Part shown: piece by piece, positions 43,679-54,533 of the stretch
Numbering within the stretch: the first letter of the stretch is position 1
Layout: the number at the start of each line of letters is the position of its first letter
Assembly: GCA_021151525.1 (NCBI GenBank)
Contig: JAGKXD010000002.1
Location: 48,230 to 112,229, forward strand
Reading direction: 5' to 3'
Length of the DNA stretch: 64,000 nt
DNA from: Cellvibrionaceae bacterium
GTDB lineage: Bacteria > Pseudomonadota > Gammaproteobacteria > Pseudomonadales > Cellvibrionaceae
The notes under the pieces: model-generated
The model's input: only the letters and a program-made list of their open reading frames with translations
Told to the model about the DNA's origin: nothing
The model's database searches: none
Translations under genes and position numbers: made by a program

Positions 43679-46570
43679 TTATTCCATATAATTGTCAATG
43701 CTTGGGCATGAGCACACTAAATTGCGATCCCCGTAGACGTTATCAATACGATTTACACTTGGCCACACTTTGTGATGTTTCAACCAAGCAGCAGGGCGAG
43801 TTGCAACTTCACGGGAGTAAGCGCGTGTCCAATTTTCATCGAGTACATCGTCTTGCGTATGGGGTGCGTTGTGCAATGCGCTGGCTTCGGCAGAAATTTC
43901 GCCCGCGATAACTTGCGCGATTTCTTTGCGGATAATTTGCATGGCTTCGATGAATTTATCCAACTCAACTTTTGATTCCGATTCGGTTGGCTCAATCATC
44001 AAAGTGCCCGCAACTGGGAATGACATTGTGGGTGCGTGGAAGCCGAAATCCATTAGGCGTTTTGCAATATCTTCTTCGCTAATGCCGCTTGCTTCTTTTA
44101 AGGGGCGCAAATCTAACAAGCATTCGTGTGCGACAAACCCGTTAGTGCCTTTGTATAAAATCGGGTATGCGTCTTCAAGTTTTTTCGCAACGTAGTTTGC
44201 ATTCAACATCGCGTATTCAGTGGCTTGACGCATGCCAACGGCGCCCATCATTTTGATGTACATCCAGCTAATAGGCAGAATACTTGCTGAGCCCCAAGGT
44301 GCTGCAGAAATGGTTCCGTTGCTTGGATCTGTACCGGGAACTGCTTGCACATTGTGGCCAGCGAGGAATGGAGCCAAATGTTTGCCTACACCGATTGGAC
44401 CCATACCGGGGCCACCGCCGCCGTGTGGAATACAGAAAGTTTTGTGCAGGTTTAAATGCGAAACATCGCCGCCGAATTTACCGGGTGCTGCTACGCCGAC
44501 GAGTGCATTCATGTTGGCGCCGTCGATATACACTTGCGCGCCCACCGCATGAACCATGTCGCACAATTGGGTAATACCTTCTTCAAAAACGCCGTGTGTT
44601 GAAGGATAGGTACACATGATGCACGCGATTTGTTCGCCGTAAGTTTTAATTTTTTCGGCGAGATCGTTGAGGTCTACGTTGCCGTTGTTGTCGCACGCGA
44701 CCACAACAACTTTGTAACTCACCATTTGCGCAGAGGCGGGGTTGGTGCCGTGTGCGGATGATGGAATCAAACAAATATCGCGTTGCTCACCCTTGCTTTC
44801 AAAATATTTTTTGATGGCAACGAGGCCGGCATATTCGCCTTGTGAGCCGGCGTTAGGTTGCAAACTAATGGCATCGTAACCTGTGCACGCTTTTAACATT
44901 TCCTGAAGTTCTTCAAACAATTGGCTGTAGCCTTGCGCTTGGTCGATGGGCGCAAAGGGGTGCAGCTTGCCAAATTCTGGCCAAGTCACAGGAATCATTT
45001 CGGCGGTTGCATTTAATTTCATGGTACATGAACCGAGTGGAATCATGGCATTGTTGAGTGCGATATCTTTTGATTCCAAACGTTTTAAATAGCGAAGCAT
45101 TTCAGTTTCGCTGTGATAGCTGTTGAAAACGGGGTGCGTTAATACGGCGTCGTTACGCAACAATTCTGTGGGGATTGCTTTGTTGGTAACGGAAAGAACA
45201 TCGTCAATGCTTTCGAGTTCTGCATCTACAATGCCGAATGCAGCCAACACATTTGCAATGTCTTGCAAACTGGTGGTTTCGTTAAAGCTGATGCCGATTG
45301 AATCTGTACCAACCAAACGCACATTAATTTCTGCCGCAAGTGCAGCTTGATTAATTTCGTTTTGTTTGTCGCCAACTTTTACGGTGATGGTGTCGAAGAA
45401 ATTATTGCTCGCGAGTGAAAAACCTTTTTGTTGCAGCGCAGTTGCCGCAACAGCGGTTAAACGGTGAATGCGATTGGCGATGCGTTTTAATCCATCTGGC
45501 CCGTGATAAATCGCGTAGAACACACTCATGACTGCGAGTAAAACTTGCGATGTACAAATATTGGAGTTGGCTTTTTCGCGGCGAATATGTTGCTCGCGAG
45601 TTTGCATGGCCATACGCAATGCTTGCTTGCCGCGTGCGTCAATGGATACACCGATAATGCGGCCGGGGGCGGAGCGTTTATAAGCATCGCGGAAGGCGAA
45701 GAAGCCAGCGTGTGGGCCGCCGAACCCCATAGGCACGCCGAAGCGTTGGCTGGTGCCGACCACTACATCGGCACCCATGGCACCGGGTGATTTCAATAAC
45801 AGTAATGCCATTGGGTCAGTTGCAACTGTTACTAGGGCATTGTTGCTGTGAGCAGTTTCGATGAGTGCCGTTAAATCACGCACTACTCCACTTGAGCCGG
45901 GATATTGCAGCAGTGCGCCGAAGTAATCGCCATTTCCAACTTCATCGGCAGCGGCAACATGCACTTCAAATCCAAAATGTTCTGCGCGTGTTTTTACCAC
46001 GGCGATAGTTTGCGGATGAGTATCAACATCCACAAAAAATACATCGGATTTGCTCTTTTTGTTTTGGCGTTTGCACATGGCCATGGCTTCAGCAGCGGCT
46101 GTGCCTTCATCCAACACGGAGGCGTTAGCCATTTCCATGCCGGTGAGGTCGATAATCATTTGTTGGTAGTTAAGCAAAGCTTCCAAGCGACCTTGCGCAA
46201 TTTCCGGCTGATAGGGTGTGTATGCGGTGTACCAACCCGGATTTTCCAGCACGTTGCGCAATACAACCAAAGGCACGAGCGTGTCGTGGTAGCCCATGCC
46301 TATGTAGCTTTTAAAGACTTTGTTTTTGTTGGCGATGGCTTTTAATTGTGCCAAAGCGTTCGCTTCGCTCACGGCGTCGCCCAGATTCAGCTCGCCTTTC
46401 ACGCGGATATTGTCAGGAACGGTTTTGTCGATCAGTTCTTTAACCGAACCCACGCCTAGGGTGGCGAGCATGGCGGCGGTTTGCTGGGCGTTAGGGCCTA
46501 TGTGGCGGGCAACGAATTCGTCGTGATTGGCCAAAAGGTTGAGCGAAGCTGAGCGAAAATCAACTGACAT
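43679..46570 (-). CDS. gcvP: Glycine dehydrogenase (decarboxylating), P protein of the glycine cleavage system
   Basis: A 963-residue PLP enzyme, full length for the fused bacterial P protein. It decarboxylates glycine and hands the aminomethyl group to the H protein. The N-terminal half has FVARHIGPN and [10 protein letters not shown]; the PLP lysine lies in [18 protein letters not shown], and the glycine-rich loop follows it. The gcvT and gcvH genes are not in the window, so the system is split on the chromosome. I saw no glycine riboswitch in the 150 bases upstream. The ORF ends in DNYME. A small peptidase gene follows after 42 bases and may be read through from gcvP. Confidence 0.97.
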   Translation of the reverse strand: MSVDFRSASLNLLANHDEFVARHIGPNAQQTAAMLATLGVGSVKELIDKTVPDNIRVKGELNLGDAVSEANALAQLKAIANKNKVFKSYIGMGYHDTLVPLVVLRNVLENPGWYTAYTPYQPEIAQGRLEALLNYQQMIIDLTGMEMANASVLDEGTAAAEAMAMCKRQNKKSKSDVFFVDVDTHPQTIAVVKTRAEHFGFEVHVAAADEVGNGDYFGALLQYPGSSGVVRDLTALIETAHSNNALVTVATDPMALLLLKSPGAMGADVVVGTSQRFGVPMGFGGPHAGFFAFRDAYKRSAPGRIIGVSIDARGKQALRMAMQTREQHIRREKANSNICTSQVLLAVMSVFYAIYHGPDGLKRIANRIHRLTAVAATALQQKGFSLASNNFFDTITVKVGDKQNEINQAALAAEINVRLVGTDSIGISFNETTSLQDIANVLAAFGIVDAELESIDDVLSVTNKAIPTELLRNDAVLTHPVFNSYHSETEMLRYLKRLESKDIALNNAMIPLGSCTMKLNATAEMIPVTWPEFGKLHPFAPIDQAQGYSQLFEELQEMLKACTGYDAISLQPNAGSQGEYAGLVAIKKYFESKGEQRDICLIPSSAHGTNPASAQMVSYKVVVVACDNNGNVDLNDLAEKIKTYGEQIACIMCTYPSTHGVFEEGITQLCDMVHAVGAQVYIDGANMNALVGVAAPGKFGGDVSHLNLHKTFCIPHGGGGPGMGPIGVGKHLAPFLAGHNVQAVPGTDPSNGTISAAPWGSASILPISWMYIKMMGAVGMRQATEYAMLNANYVAKKLEDAYPILYKGTNGFVAHECLLDLRPLKEASGISEEDIAKRLMDFGFHAPTMSFPVAGTLMIEPTESESKVELDKFIEAMQIIRKEIAQVIAGEISAEASALHNAPHTQDDVLDENWTRAYSREVATRPAAWLKHHKVWPSVNRIDNVYGDRNLVCSCPSIDNYME

Positions 46571-46720
46571 AGATGTTCTCTGTATGTGGAAATAGTAAGT
46601 AAGGCGGGAGAAAATGGCGCAAATCCAAGCAAATCTGGCCAGCTTAAAAGGCGCCTATGGTATCAATTTTGGGGGGGACTGGGCAATCGAATCCACCCCC
46701 AGTGGCAGCCCTTTCATGGG

Positions 46721-48862
46721 TTAGATGAACTCAGCTACGCCCCATATTTCTCGTCCTGGGTTGGCGTGAATGAATGGCACGACTCGGTTTGCGGGCAGGG
46801 GCTTGCTGAACAGGTAGCCTTGTACCATGTCTACCGCGATGCTCAGCAAGAACTTGAGCTGAGCATCTGTTTCTACACCTTCGGCAATCACTTTCATGCC
46901 CATCCGGTGCGCCATAAAGTTAATTGAATCGCAGAGGGTGCCTGCCTTGGGGTCATTATTGATATTGCGAACAAAGGATTGGTCAATTTTCATCACATTG
47001 ACCGGTAACTGAATAAGGTAGGAAAGCGATGAATAGCCTGTGCCAAAATCATCAATTGAAAGGTGAACGCCGCGCTGACGAATATCATTCATGATTTGAA
47101 TGGATTGTTGGGGCGAAAGCATTGCGCAAGACTCTGTTATCTCAAGATCCAACAGTTCCGGCGGTAAATGAGTTTCGGTCAGTACCTCGTCGATAAAATC
47201 GAGCAGGGTGTGATCCTGAAATTGGCGTGTACTGAGGTTTACGCTCACCGGAATAGGATTCAGCCCTTGGTCTAACCATTCACGTAATTGTCTACAGGCT
47301 TCGCGCAAAACCCAGCGACCAATAGGCAAAATGAGACCTGTTTCCTCTGCGAGCGGAATAAAGCGTGCGGGTGAAATCATGCCCTGTTTGGGGTGGTGCC
47401 AGCGAACAAGGGCTTCAAGTCCAACCACGCTTTGTGATTGCAAATCAATTTGGGGTTGGTAATAGACTTCAAATTGATTCTCATCAATGGCAACCGTAAG
47501 CGCATCTACTAATTCGACCCGTTCCATAAACTCTCGGCGCAGTATTGAATCGAATAATTGAAAGCAGGCTTTGCCTTGAGTTTTTCCCTGATACATTGCC
47601 ATATCGCAATTGCGAAGCAGGTCAAGATGGTTATCGCCATTGCCAGGGTATATGCAAATTCCCATGCTGGCAGTCGTATTGATACGCACTCCGTTGAGGT
47701 GGCTGGGAGCTGCGATTTTGGTGAGCATATCGGTGGCTAAAACGTCGATTGGGGTTTCGTGTAAGTGCGGAATTAGCACCATAAACTCATCTCCACCGCG
47801 ACGAGCAACGAAGCCTTCTGTGGGCTTAAGTTGATTTAGGCAGGTGGCAACATGGCACAACAGCTTATCGCCAATTTCTTGGCCATATACATCATTTACA
47901 TATTTAAAATCATCTAAATCTAACAAAATTAACGCAAACGGCTCTTGGTCTGAGTGAGCGCGCTGTTCAATTAAATCTTTTAGCTTTGGTTCAAACCCTT
48001 GCGAATTAAGCAGGCCAGTAAGTTGATCAAAATAGGCGAGATGTTGAATTTTTTTGTTCGCTGCAATGCGTTGTGAAATGTCGATAAAACTGGCGCGGAT
48101 GAGGTAGCCAACATCTCTTGGCATTAAGCTCAAATGTACTTCGCAATGGGTACGGGTTCCATCGGGCCGAACAATAATTCGCTCAAAAACAGGTTCTGCG
48201 CCAGCTTTTGCGGCATCAGATTTCATGCGTACATTTTCCGCTATTAAACGGGTGCTGGTCTCATCTACAGCGTAGAGGTTTTCGGGCCCTAGCTTACAGA
48301 GTTCGGCAAGCGATCGCCCTGTTAGCTGCAATGCTTTTAAATTGGCATCCACAAAGTGATTCGCATCCACATCGAATACTAATATGGCTTCGGGGGCATG
48401 TTCCATGAGCGCGCGAAAGCGCATTTGGCTGAGTTGCAAGGCAACAATTTTTTCATCGACGAGTGCGGATAAATGATGGTTGAGCTGGGATAGTTCTAGG
48501 TGTGTGCGCACCCGCGCAAGCAGCTCGTTGAAGTCAAAAGGTTTGCTTACAAAATCAACCGCACCGGCAGAAAAGCCTTCTGTTTTGTCATCTGAATCGG
48601 TGGTGGAGCTTAAAAAAATAACGGGAATATTGGCAGTTATGTCGTTGGCTTTTAATTTTCGACAGCACTCAATACCATCCATGCCCGGCATGCACATGTC
48701 GAGCAAAATCAGTGCGGGCGATTGAGCCTGTGCTAGGACTAAGGCTTCTTCACCGCTAGTGGCTGTGCAAACTTCGTAGTTTCGGGACATTAAGACTTCT
48801 GAAATCAGCAAGAGCGATTCCGGTGTGTCTTCAACGACCAAAATTGCTCCATGCGGGTTCAT
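46721..48862 (-). CDS. REC-PAS-GGDEF-EAL cyclic-di-GMP regulator
   Basis: A 713-residue cytoplasmic signalling protein. Domains in order: receiver (about 7-120, phospho-acceptor D55 in [13 protein letters not shown]), PAS (about 145-265), GGDEF (about 280-435) and EAL (about 450-700). The cyclase motif RRGGDEF is intact, and so are the phosphodiesterase motifs [16 protein letters not shown] and EGVET, so both making and breaking c-di-GMP are possible; which one dominates cannot be told. There is no sensor kinase gene beside it. The next gene downstream on the opposite side (48955-49863) is a periplasmic binding protein in the same direction and upstream of it, separated by 92 bases. Confidence 0.95.
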   Translation of the reverse strand: MNPHGAILVVEDTPESLLLISEVLMSRNYEVCTATSGEEALVLAQAQSPALILLDMCMPGMDGIECCRKLKANDITANIPVIFLSSTTDSDDKTEGFSAGAVDFVSKPFDFNELLARVRTHLELSQLNHHLSALVDEKIVALQLSQMRFRALMEHAPEAILVFDVDANHFVDANLKALQLTGRSLAELCKLGPENLYAVDETSTRLIAENVRMKSDAAKAGAEPVFERIIVRPDGTRTHCEVHLSLMPRDVGYLIRASFIDISQRIAANKKIQHLAYFDQLTGLLNSQGFEPKLKDLIEQRAHSDQEPFALILLDLDDFKYVNDVYGQEIGDKLLCHVATCLNQLKPTEGFVARRGGDEFMVLIPHLHETPIDVLATDMLTKIAAPSHLNGVRINTTASMGICIYPGNGDNHLDLLRNCDMAMYQGKTQGKACFQLFDSILRREFMERVELVDALTVAIDENQFEVYYQPQIDLQSQSVVGLEALVRWHHPKQGMISPARFIPLAEETGLILPIGRWVLREACRQLREWLDQGLNPIPVSVNLSTRQFQDHTLLDFIDEVLTETHLPPELLDLEITESCAMLSPQQSIQIMNDIRQRGVHLSIDDFGTGYSSLSYLIQLPVNVMKIDQSFVRNINNDPKAGTLCDSINFMAHRMGMKVIAEGVETDAQLKFLLSIAVDMVQGYLFSKPLPANRVVPFIHANPGREIWGVAEFI

Positions 48863-48954
48863 AGATAATATCCAAACATGAGGGCGACAAATGCAATTGG
48901 GTGGGTATTAACGCTAACGCTAGATCACTAATCCTCTAAGTCAAGCCGTTAGCC

Positions 48955-49863
48955 TTAGTTGCTTCTGTTGGCGGATTTTGTTTTGCTCAATTGGTAAAAA
49001 TATTTGGTGTAGTCAAAGTCAATAGATTTCGTGAACGGATTTTCTAAACGAAACAAGGTGCGTTTCTCTAGCTCGGCAAAATCTACACTCGCCGCATGAT
49101 GTTCGCGCCAAAGTGCTTGCAGCGAGCCATCCTTGTAAGCTCGTTTCAATCCCTTGGTAACGCGGGCAATGGCCTCTTTATTTTTACTGTTCGTGTAGAA
49201 AAAAATTGGCATGGGGTAGTAAATCAACAGATGGCGATCATAGCCTAGGCCCTCCGTTTGTCCCCAGCGCTCGAACTCCTCTTTAACTTCATTTGCGCCA
49301 CGACAAAATAAATCGAGCCTGTGTGCTGCTACCATTTTGAAAAGGTTTGGGTAGGGTTCTATTTCGACTACGTTGAAGCCGTTGTACTTAAGAATTGAGC
49401 CATCAACCCATCCGCGACCTTGCCCTATGGATAGCTTTTTTAACTCTTCTAATGTGTTTATTTTGGCAAGTTGCTCAAGGTTTGATTGAGGGGCAAAGCA
49501 GGTTCGGTAACTCAACAAGCCAAGATCAATGGGAAAACGAACATAGCTAATGTCATCTGGGCTGCCGTAGTTTTCGTTGTAGCCAAGGCTGGCAAAATAA
49601 TTGGGGAAGGTATTGGCTTTTATGCTTTGCACGCTGCGGCTAACATTGATTTTAGGTGCTGCTTGAAGGTCGTAGGGGCCATACTCTTTGAGCGTTTTAT
49701 CCAGTGCGAGCTTCAGTAGTGATGCTTCGTAACTCGGTGTGGAGCTGACATAAGCTTCCGGCACTCTGTATGTAAAAATCGTAGGTGTGGGGGAGTGCGC
49801 GTCAGCAGTTTGTGCGAGGCAGAAAAAGGCAATCAATTGCACAAAAAGCACACGAGGTTTCAT
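48955..49863 (-). CDS. Periplasmic solute-binding-like protein (PBP type II fold)
   Basis: A 302-residue exported protein with a signal peptide (LIAFFCLAQTADA) and the two-lobe periplasmic-binding fold of ABC family-3 proteins (SLLKLALDKTLKEYG near the start; LKKLSIGQGRGWVDGSIL; MVAAHRLDLFCRGANEV; LKRAYKDGSLQALWREH near the end). No ABC permease or ATPase gene is nearby, so it is probably not a classical transporter subunit. It is encoded just upstream of the c-di-GMP protein in the same direction and may be co-transcribed with it; a sensory role is possible. AGGTT lies before the ATG. Ligand unknown. Confidence 0.8.
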   Translation of the reverse strand: MKPRVLFVQLIAFFCLAQTADAHSPTPTIFTYRVPEAYVSSTPSYEASLLKLALDKTLKEYGPYDLQAAPKINVSRSVQSIKANTFPNYFASLGYNENYGSPDDISYVRFPIDLGLLSYRTCFAPQSNLEQLAKINTLEELKKLSIGQGRGWVDGSILKYNGFNVVEIEPYPNLFKMVAAHRLDLFCRGANEVKEEFERWGQTEGLGYDRHLLIYYPMPIFFYTNSKNKEAIARVTKGLKRAYKDGSLQALWREHHAASVDFAELEKRTLFRLENPFTKSIDFDYTKYFYQLSKTKSANRSN

Positions 49864-50103
49864 TCAATAACCTGTAGGTATGGCGGGCAAATTAACTATT
49901 TGCTAAAGCTTATAGCCATAGGTATAGACGCGCTATATAAAAAATCAATGGGACACCCAGAATTGGCTGTGTATGATAGCTGGGCACTATTGATGAATCT
50001 TGGGCGATCAAAATTTCACATGTTTTTACTTTTGATGTGTAGTTTATCTGCTCAAGGTAAATCATAACGATTCACTTCCACATGAACTCACAGGAGATAT
50101 GAC

Positions 50104-50706
50104 ATGGGCGTATTAGTAGGTAAAAAAGCACCAGATTTCACCGCATCAGCAGTATTGGCGAATGGCGAAATCGTTGATGGTTACTCTTTCTCAGCGGCAA
50201 CCAAAGGCAAAAAAGCGGTAGTGTTTTTCTACCCATTGGACTTCACCTTCGTTTGCCCATCTGAGTTGTTGGCATTCGATCACCGCGTAGAAGAGTTCAA
50301 AAAGCGTAACGTAGAAGTAATTGGTGTTTCTATTGATTCACAATTCACTCACAACGCATGGCGTAACACTCCAGTAAACGATGGCGGTATTGGCCCCGTT
50401 AAATACACCTTGGTTGCTGACATCACTCACGCAATCGCAAAAGCTTACGATGTAGAATCTGCAGATGGCGTTGCTTTCCGCGGTACTTTCGTAATTGATG
50501 AAGAAGGCGTTGTACGTTCACAAATCGTTAACGACCTGCCAATTGGTCGTAACATTGATGACACCATTCGTACCGTTGATGCATTGATTTTCCACCAACA
50601 ACACGGTGAAGTTTGTCCAGCGGGTTGGAAAGAAGGTGATGCAGGTATGGACGCGTCTCCAGCGGGTGTTGCTAAATACCTGGCGGAACACGGCGATAAG
50701 CTTTAA
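50104..50706 (+). CDS. Typical 2-Cys peroxiredoxin (Prx1/AhpC class)
   Basis: A 200-residue thiol peroxidase that reduces H2O2 and organic or peroxynitrite peroxides. The peroxidatic Cys51 is in FTFVCPSELLAFD and the resolving Cys171 in GEVCPAGW; the catalytic Pro and Thr precede Cys51 (YPLDFTF). It has the GGIGP loop, linked in typical 2-Cys enzymes to sensitivity to over-oxidation. No flavin reductase (ahpF) gene is nearby, so a thioredoxin system probably recycles it. AGGAG lies 7 bases before the ATG. The codons are strongly biased to a few favoured ones, a sign of high expression. A terminator follows. Confidence 0.95.
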   Translation: MGVLVGKKAPDFTASAVLANGEIVDGYSFSAATKGKKAVVFFYPLDFTFVCPSELLAFDHRVEEFKKRNVEVIGVSIDSQFTHNAWRNTPVNDGGIGPVKYTLVADITHAIAKAYDVESADGVAFRGTFVIDEEGVVRSQIVNDLPIGRNIDDTIRTVDALIFHQQHGEVCPAGWKEGDAGMDASPAGVAKYLAEHGDKL

Positions 50707-50731
50707 TTTCAAGCTTTATTCCGTTAAAAAC

Positions 50732-50765
50732 AAAAAAGCCTGCATTGCGCAGGCTTTTTTGTTTT
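50732..50765 (+). terminator. Intrinsic terminator after the peroxiredoxin gene
   Basis: AAAAAAGCCTGC and GCAGGCTTTTTT form a perfect stem around ATTGC, ending in a T-run; A-run before makes it work both ways. Confidence 0.93.
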
Positions 50766-50862
50766 TGGTGCACCGGATTTGGTCGCCGTGCTTCATTGGC
50801 TAGCAGTTTAAGTGTTGTCTGCTAGGATAAAGCTTAAGGAATGAGAATATAAAGGCGGCCCA

Positions 50863-52851
50863 ATGACACTCCTGCGCTTCCAAACAGCGTTGTGGTTATC
50901 CACTGGCATAATATCTATGACGGTGGCTGGAGCCTATGCAGAAAATATGGATTTGCTGTCCATGTCTTTGGAAGAACTCTTGCAGGCCAAAATCACCAGC
51001 TCAACCTTAACGGAAGAATCCCTTCAAACAGTTCCATCGTCGATGACTGTATACACCCGCGCAGAAATTCGTCGTTTGGGGTTACAGAATTTACCGCAGC
51101 TTTTGAATTTAATCCCCGGTTATCAAAGTAATCGCTCAGACGCATCAAGCCTTAACCAGAGCATTTCAAGTCGTGGCAGGCATTTGGGAAATGTGGGTAG
51201 CGAAATTCTCGTGCTCATTGATGGTCAGAGACTTAACAATGATTGGTCTGGCGGTGCAAACCAAGGTGATAGCCTAATCAGTTTAGAGAATGTTGAGCGA
51301 GTAGAGTTTATTCGCGGCCCAGGCTCGTCGATATATGGAAGCAATGCTGTTATGGGGGTGATAAACATTATTACCTCTAACCAGCGCGAGTTGGTGGTGG
51401 ACGCGGGCAGTTTTGGTCGTAGACATTTAAGTGGTCAGTGGCGTTTGCAATCGTCGGCGGGCAATTTATTGCTCTACGCAGGTAGAACAGAAAGTAACGG
51501 CGAACCCTTAAGTGTATTTGAGCCTTTTCAAAATCCCGCAACACCCGTGTACGAGAACACGCGTGATCCCTTTACGGCGAATGATGTTTATCTACAGGCG
51601 AATCTGGGCGAGTTCTCGTTGGACGCACGCGTTGCCCAGCGTGACATGGAGCAGTTTTATGTCTCAGGTTATGTAGACAACAACAGTAATCTTTATGAAA
51701 CCTCATCCAACAGTTTTAATCTGGGCTGGCACCACGCATTCGCCGATGGTATTAAGCTTGATGGTCAAGTATTTAATAGCCATAAAGCCTTTCACCTACA
51801 TGCAGCGGCATCCTTAATTCCCTATTTAATTATTGAGGGCGGTGTGCGTGAACAGGAGTTGGGGACGCAGTGGGTTCTGCAAGGGGAACTCAATCAATCA
51901 CATTGGTTGATGGGCTGGGAATGGCGCAATCCTACCTTAGAAGATACCGATGCTCATTTTGGCCCCCCCGAAAACCGTTCCTTGGTGGATGTTCCGCAAG
52001 CGCCCGAAGATGGCCGAATCATTAACGGATTGTTTGGCCAATACCAAACAAATCTTGCCGAACATTTGGCGCTAACCCTAGGTTTGCGCCGCGATGCTTA
52101 TTCAGATTTTGGTTCGCACCTCAGTCCTCGTGCTGGCTTGGTGCAACAGCTTGGCGAGAAGGACACGCTCAAGCTTATGTACTCGGAAGCCTTCCGGGCG
52201 CCAAGTCGTATTGAAACCTCGGTTATTAACAGCAGCGCATACGAAAAAAATCCCGATCTAAGGCCGGAGACGGCTAAAACGACAGAGCTGGTTTGGTTGC
52301 GTTTAATGAGAGCTGGTTATGTTTCGAGTACGCTGTTTAATACGGAGGTCGATCGCGCAATTGTAGAAACTGTTACCCCTCAACTGAAGCGCAGTTGGGG
52401 AAATAGCCACCAGAGCCTTGCTGGTATTGAAATAGAATGGCAAAACAATTGGTCTGAGCATTTACAGTCACGTGTAGCTATCACAGATTTAATTAACCCA
52501 GTAGGGTTTGTGCAGTCTGAATCTCATCACGTGCTTAGCGGCAGCTTAAGTTACGAAAAAAATCAGTGGACATGCAGCCTGTTGGCGAATTATCAAAGTG
52601 CAAAGCGCGATCCCAACGAACAGGATGTACCCGCAAATATTACGACAACTGAATACACTGATTTTGGCGGGCGCACGCTTTACAGTGCCCACCTGTCTTA
52701 CCTAATGAATTCTCAGGTTCGCTTGTATTTGCACGTGGATAACCTGTTTGATAAGCATTACTTGTTGCCTGCCAACCGTCCCGCAAATTTCGTGGGGGTG
52801 CCGGGCGCAGGCCGCACTGTAAATGCTGGCATGAGCTGGGCATTTAACTAA
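50863..52851 (+). CDS. TonB-dependent receptor
   Basis: A 662-residue outer-membrane receptor. Signal peptide ends near residue 26 (TVAGAYA); MSLEELLQAKITSST is the N-terminal motif seen also in the receptor at 40815-42911. Plug: LPQLLNLIPGYQSNR, VLIDGQRLNN, VERVEFIRGPGSSIYGSNAVMGVINIIT (across residues about 143-170). The barrel ends in the aromatic MSWAFN. At 662 residues it is of the compact siderophore/vitamin size, not the long sugar-receptor size. It stands alone between the peroxiredoxin and ung genes, so its cargo cannot be deduced. No Fur box was found by eye. Confidence 0.9.
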   Translation: MTLLRFQTALWLSTGIISMTVAGAYAENMDLLSMSLEELLQAKITSSTLTEESLQTVPSSMTVYTRAEIRRLGLQNLPQLLNLIPGYQSNRSDASSLNQSISSRGRHLGNVGSEILVLIDGQRLNNDWSGGANQGDSLISLENVERVEFIRGPGSSIYGSNAVMGVINIITSNQRELVVDAGSFGRRHLSGQWRLQSSAGNLLLYAGRTESNGEPLSVFEPFQNPATPVYENTRDPFTANDVYLQANLGEFSLDARVAQRDMEQFYVSGYVDNNSNLYETSSNSFNLGWHHAFADGIKLDGQVFNSHKAFHLHAAASLIPYLIIEGGVREQELGTQWVLQGELNQSHWLMGWEWRNPTLEDTDAHFGPPENRSLVDVPQAPEDGRIINGLFGQYQTNLAEHLALTLGLRRDAYSDFGSHLSPRAGLVQQLGEKDTLKLMYSEAFRAPSRIETSVINSSAYEKNPDLRPETAKTTELVWLRLMRAGYVSSTLFNTEVDRAIVETVTPQLKRSWGNSHQSLAGIEIEWQNNWSEHLQSRVAITDLINPVGFVQSESHHVLSGSLSYEKNQWTCSLLANYQSAKRDPNEQDVPANITTTEYTDFGGRTLYSAHLSYLMNSQVRLYLHVDNLFDKHYLLPANRPANFVGVPGAGRTVNAGMSWAFN

Positions 52852-52957
52852 ATAAATTGCTATTGCGTTAATGTCAGCGAGATTCCCTGCTTCACTCTTC
52901 CTGTTTAGCCTTTGCGAATGATAGAGTGCGTCAAATTTTTTTGATGATCATTGCGCT

Positions 52958-53656
52958 ATGAATAGTTCCCGTAAACCCATCGATTTACACTCCAGCTGGC
53001 TCAATCATTTAGCGCCAGAATTTGAGCTGCCCTATATGCAGAAGCTCAAACAATTTTTGCTTGAGCAAAAGCAAGCGGGAAAAATTATTTATCCTGAATC
53101 TAAAAATATTTTTAATGCGTTTAACTCAACGCATCTTGATCAAGTAAAGGTTGTGATTCTTGGGCAAGATCCTTACCACGGCCCGAACCAAGCCCACGGT
53201 TTATGCTTCTCGGTTTTACCCGGTGTAGCCACGCCGCCATCGCTGCTCAATATGTATAAAGAAATTCAACGCGATTTGCATTTTCCAATTCCACGACACG
53301 GATTCTTACAGAGCTGGGCTGAGCAAGGTGTGTTTTTGCTCAACGCAACGCTCACAGTTGAGCAGGCCCGTGCAGGTTCACATCAAGGGCAAGGCTGGGA
53401 ACAATTTACCGATCGTGCAATTCAGTTGGTGAATGAGCAACGCGAAGGCGTGGTGTTTTTATTGTGGGGAAGTTATGCGCAGAAAAAAGGGCAATTTATT
53501 GATGGTCGCAAACATTTAATTTTGCGTGCGCCGCATCCGTCGCCTTTGTCAGCGCATCGTGGATTTATGGGGTGCGGGCATTTTTCCAAGGTGAACGAAT
53601 ACTTACAGCAACAGGGCAAGACGCCGATTGATTGGCGTTTGCCCGAGCTCGTTTAA
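52958..53656 (+). CDS. ung: Uracil-DNA glycosylase
   Basis: A 232-residue family-1 uracil-DNA glycosylase, which removes uracil from DNA to start base-excision repair. Conserved motifs: the water-activating loop [13 protein letters not shown] (catalytic D71), AFN after KNIF, the uracil-recognising LLLN-like [19 protein letters not shown] and the DNA-intercalation loop [11 protein letters not shown] with the catalytic histidine. Length is as usual. It converges on the HDOD gene with only 3 bases between the stop codons. Confidence 0.97.
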   Translation: MNSSRKPIDLHSSWLNHLAPEFELPYMQKLKQFLLEQKQAGKIIYPESKNIFNAFNSTHLDQVKVVILGQDPYHGPNQAHGLCFSVLPGVATPPSLLNMYKEIQRDLHFPIPRHGFLQSWAEQGVFLLNATLTVEQARAGSHQGQGWEQFTDRAIQLVNEQREGVVFLLWGSYAQKKGQFIDGRKHLILRAPHPSPLSAHRGFMGCGHFSKVNEYLQQQGKTPIDWRLPELV

Positions 53657-53659
53657 GTT

Positions 53660-54496
53660 TTACAGCAGCAATGACATTGCGGCTTCCATGTCTGCCGACA
53701 AATCTTCTGACTCCGCAATTTGGATATCGGGATCTAAGCCCAAACGCTCGAATGCGGTCACTTGCGTACAATCGATTTGCGCCATGGGTGAGTTTGAGCC
53801 CGCATAGCTTTGCAGCATGGCAACGGTGACAACATCGGCATAATCCGCTTTGGGAATTTGACGTTTGAAATCTATGTGTTGCGAAGGAATGTGTGCAAGT
53901 TCTTGCGGAAAACCCCAAGTGCGTAAAATCAAATCGCCAATAGGTGCATGTAACTCATCTATGACTCTGTCTAAGGTCAAACTATCATTGAGGAGGAGCG
54001 GGTGGTCTTCGGCATAGGTCAAAATCGGCAAAACTCCTATCTTATGAACCAGTCCGGCTAAAGTTGCTTGATCGGGGCGCAATTTGGTGTAGTGACGGCA
54101 CAGCACATGGCTGATACCCGCAACCTCACTGGAGCGGCTCCAGACTTCGCGCATGCGCATATCAATTAAATCAGAGGTTGCCTGAAACATTTGTTCCATT
54201 GCTAAGCCGGTGGCGATATTGCAGGTATAGGAAATTCCCAAGCGCATTAACGCCGTTTTCAAATCCTCAATTGCACGCGATGCGCGCAGTAGTGGGCTAT
54301 TGGCAACGCGAATAATACGTGCGCTCAGTGCGGCATCACCGCCGATCACGGAGGATAATTTTTCAATATCGGAGTTTGGATCATCGGCCACTTCGCGTAC
54401 TTTAAGCGCTACTTCGGGTAAGGTGGGTAATACTAGTTGGTCAGTTTTGATGGCGGTGATAATGTCCTGACGGACGCGCTCGGCAATTTGACTCAT
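53660..54496 (-). CDS. HDOD-domain protein
   Basis: A 278-residue protein consisting almost wholly of an HDOD domain, a degenerate relative of HD phosphohydrolases found in bacterial signalling proteins. Landmarks are LVLPTLPEVALKVREVADDPNSDIEKLSSVIGGDAALSARIIRVANS (spread over residues 21-67), the GLVHKIGVLPILTYAE stretch and HAPIGDLILRTWGFP. The His-Asp pair for metal catalysis is not complete, as usual for HDOD. It follows ygfZ by 37 bases on the same strand. Role probably in regulation of motility, attachment or c-di-GMP responses, by family analogy only. Confidence 0.9.
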   Translation of the reverse strand: MSQIAERVRQDIITAIKTDQLVLPTLPEVALKVREVADDPNSDIEKLSSVIGGDAALSARIIRVANSPLLRASRAIEDLKTALMRLGISYTCNIATGLAMEQMFQATSDLIDMRMREVWSRSSEVAGISHVLCRHYTKLRPDQATLAGLVHKIGVLPILTYAEDHPLLLNDSLTLDRVIDELHAPIGDLILRTWGFPQELAHIPSQHIDFKRQIPKADYADVVTVAMLQSYAGSNSPMAQIDCTQVTAFERLGLDPDIQIAESEDLSADMEAAMSLLL

Positions 54497-54533
54497 GGGC
54501 TACCTACTTGTATGGGGATTGTGTTGGGGCGGT

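Noticed and set aside
46650..46720. Glycine riboswitch upstream of gcvP
   Set aside because: I looked for a tandem structured leader in the 150 bases before gcvP; there is only a run of G and short stems, and the space is too small for a tandem glycine riboswitch.
46586..46927. Open frame between gcvP and the c-di-GMP gene
   Set aside because: Mostly antisense to the end of the EAL domain, no ribosome site, no recognisable protein.
49912..49936. Possible OxyR site (ATAG...ATAG...CTAT) upstream of the peroxiredoxin gene
   Set aside because: The spacing (5 bases instead of 7 between ATAG and CTAT) does not fit the OxyR pattern and the site is far from the start; the match can be chance.
49795..50067. 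Open frame in the gap before the peroxiredoxin gene
   Set aside because: It starts inside the binding-protein gene on the other strand and lacks a ribosome site and family-like features.
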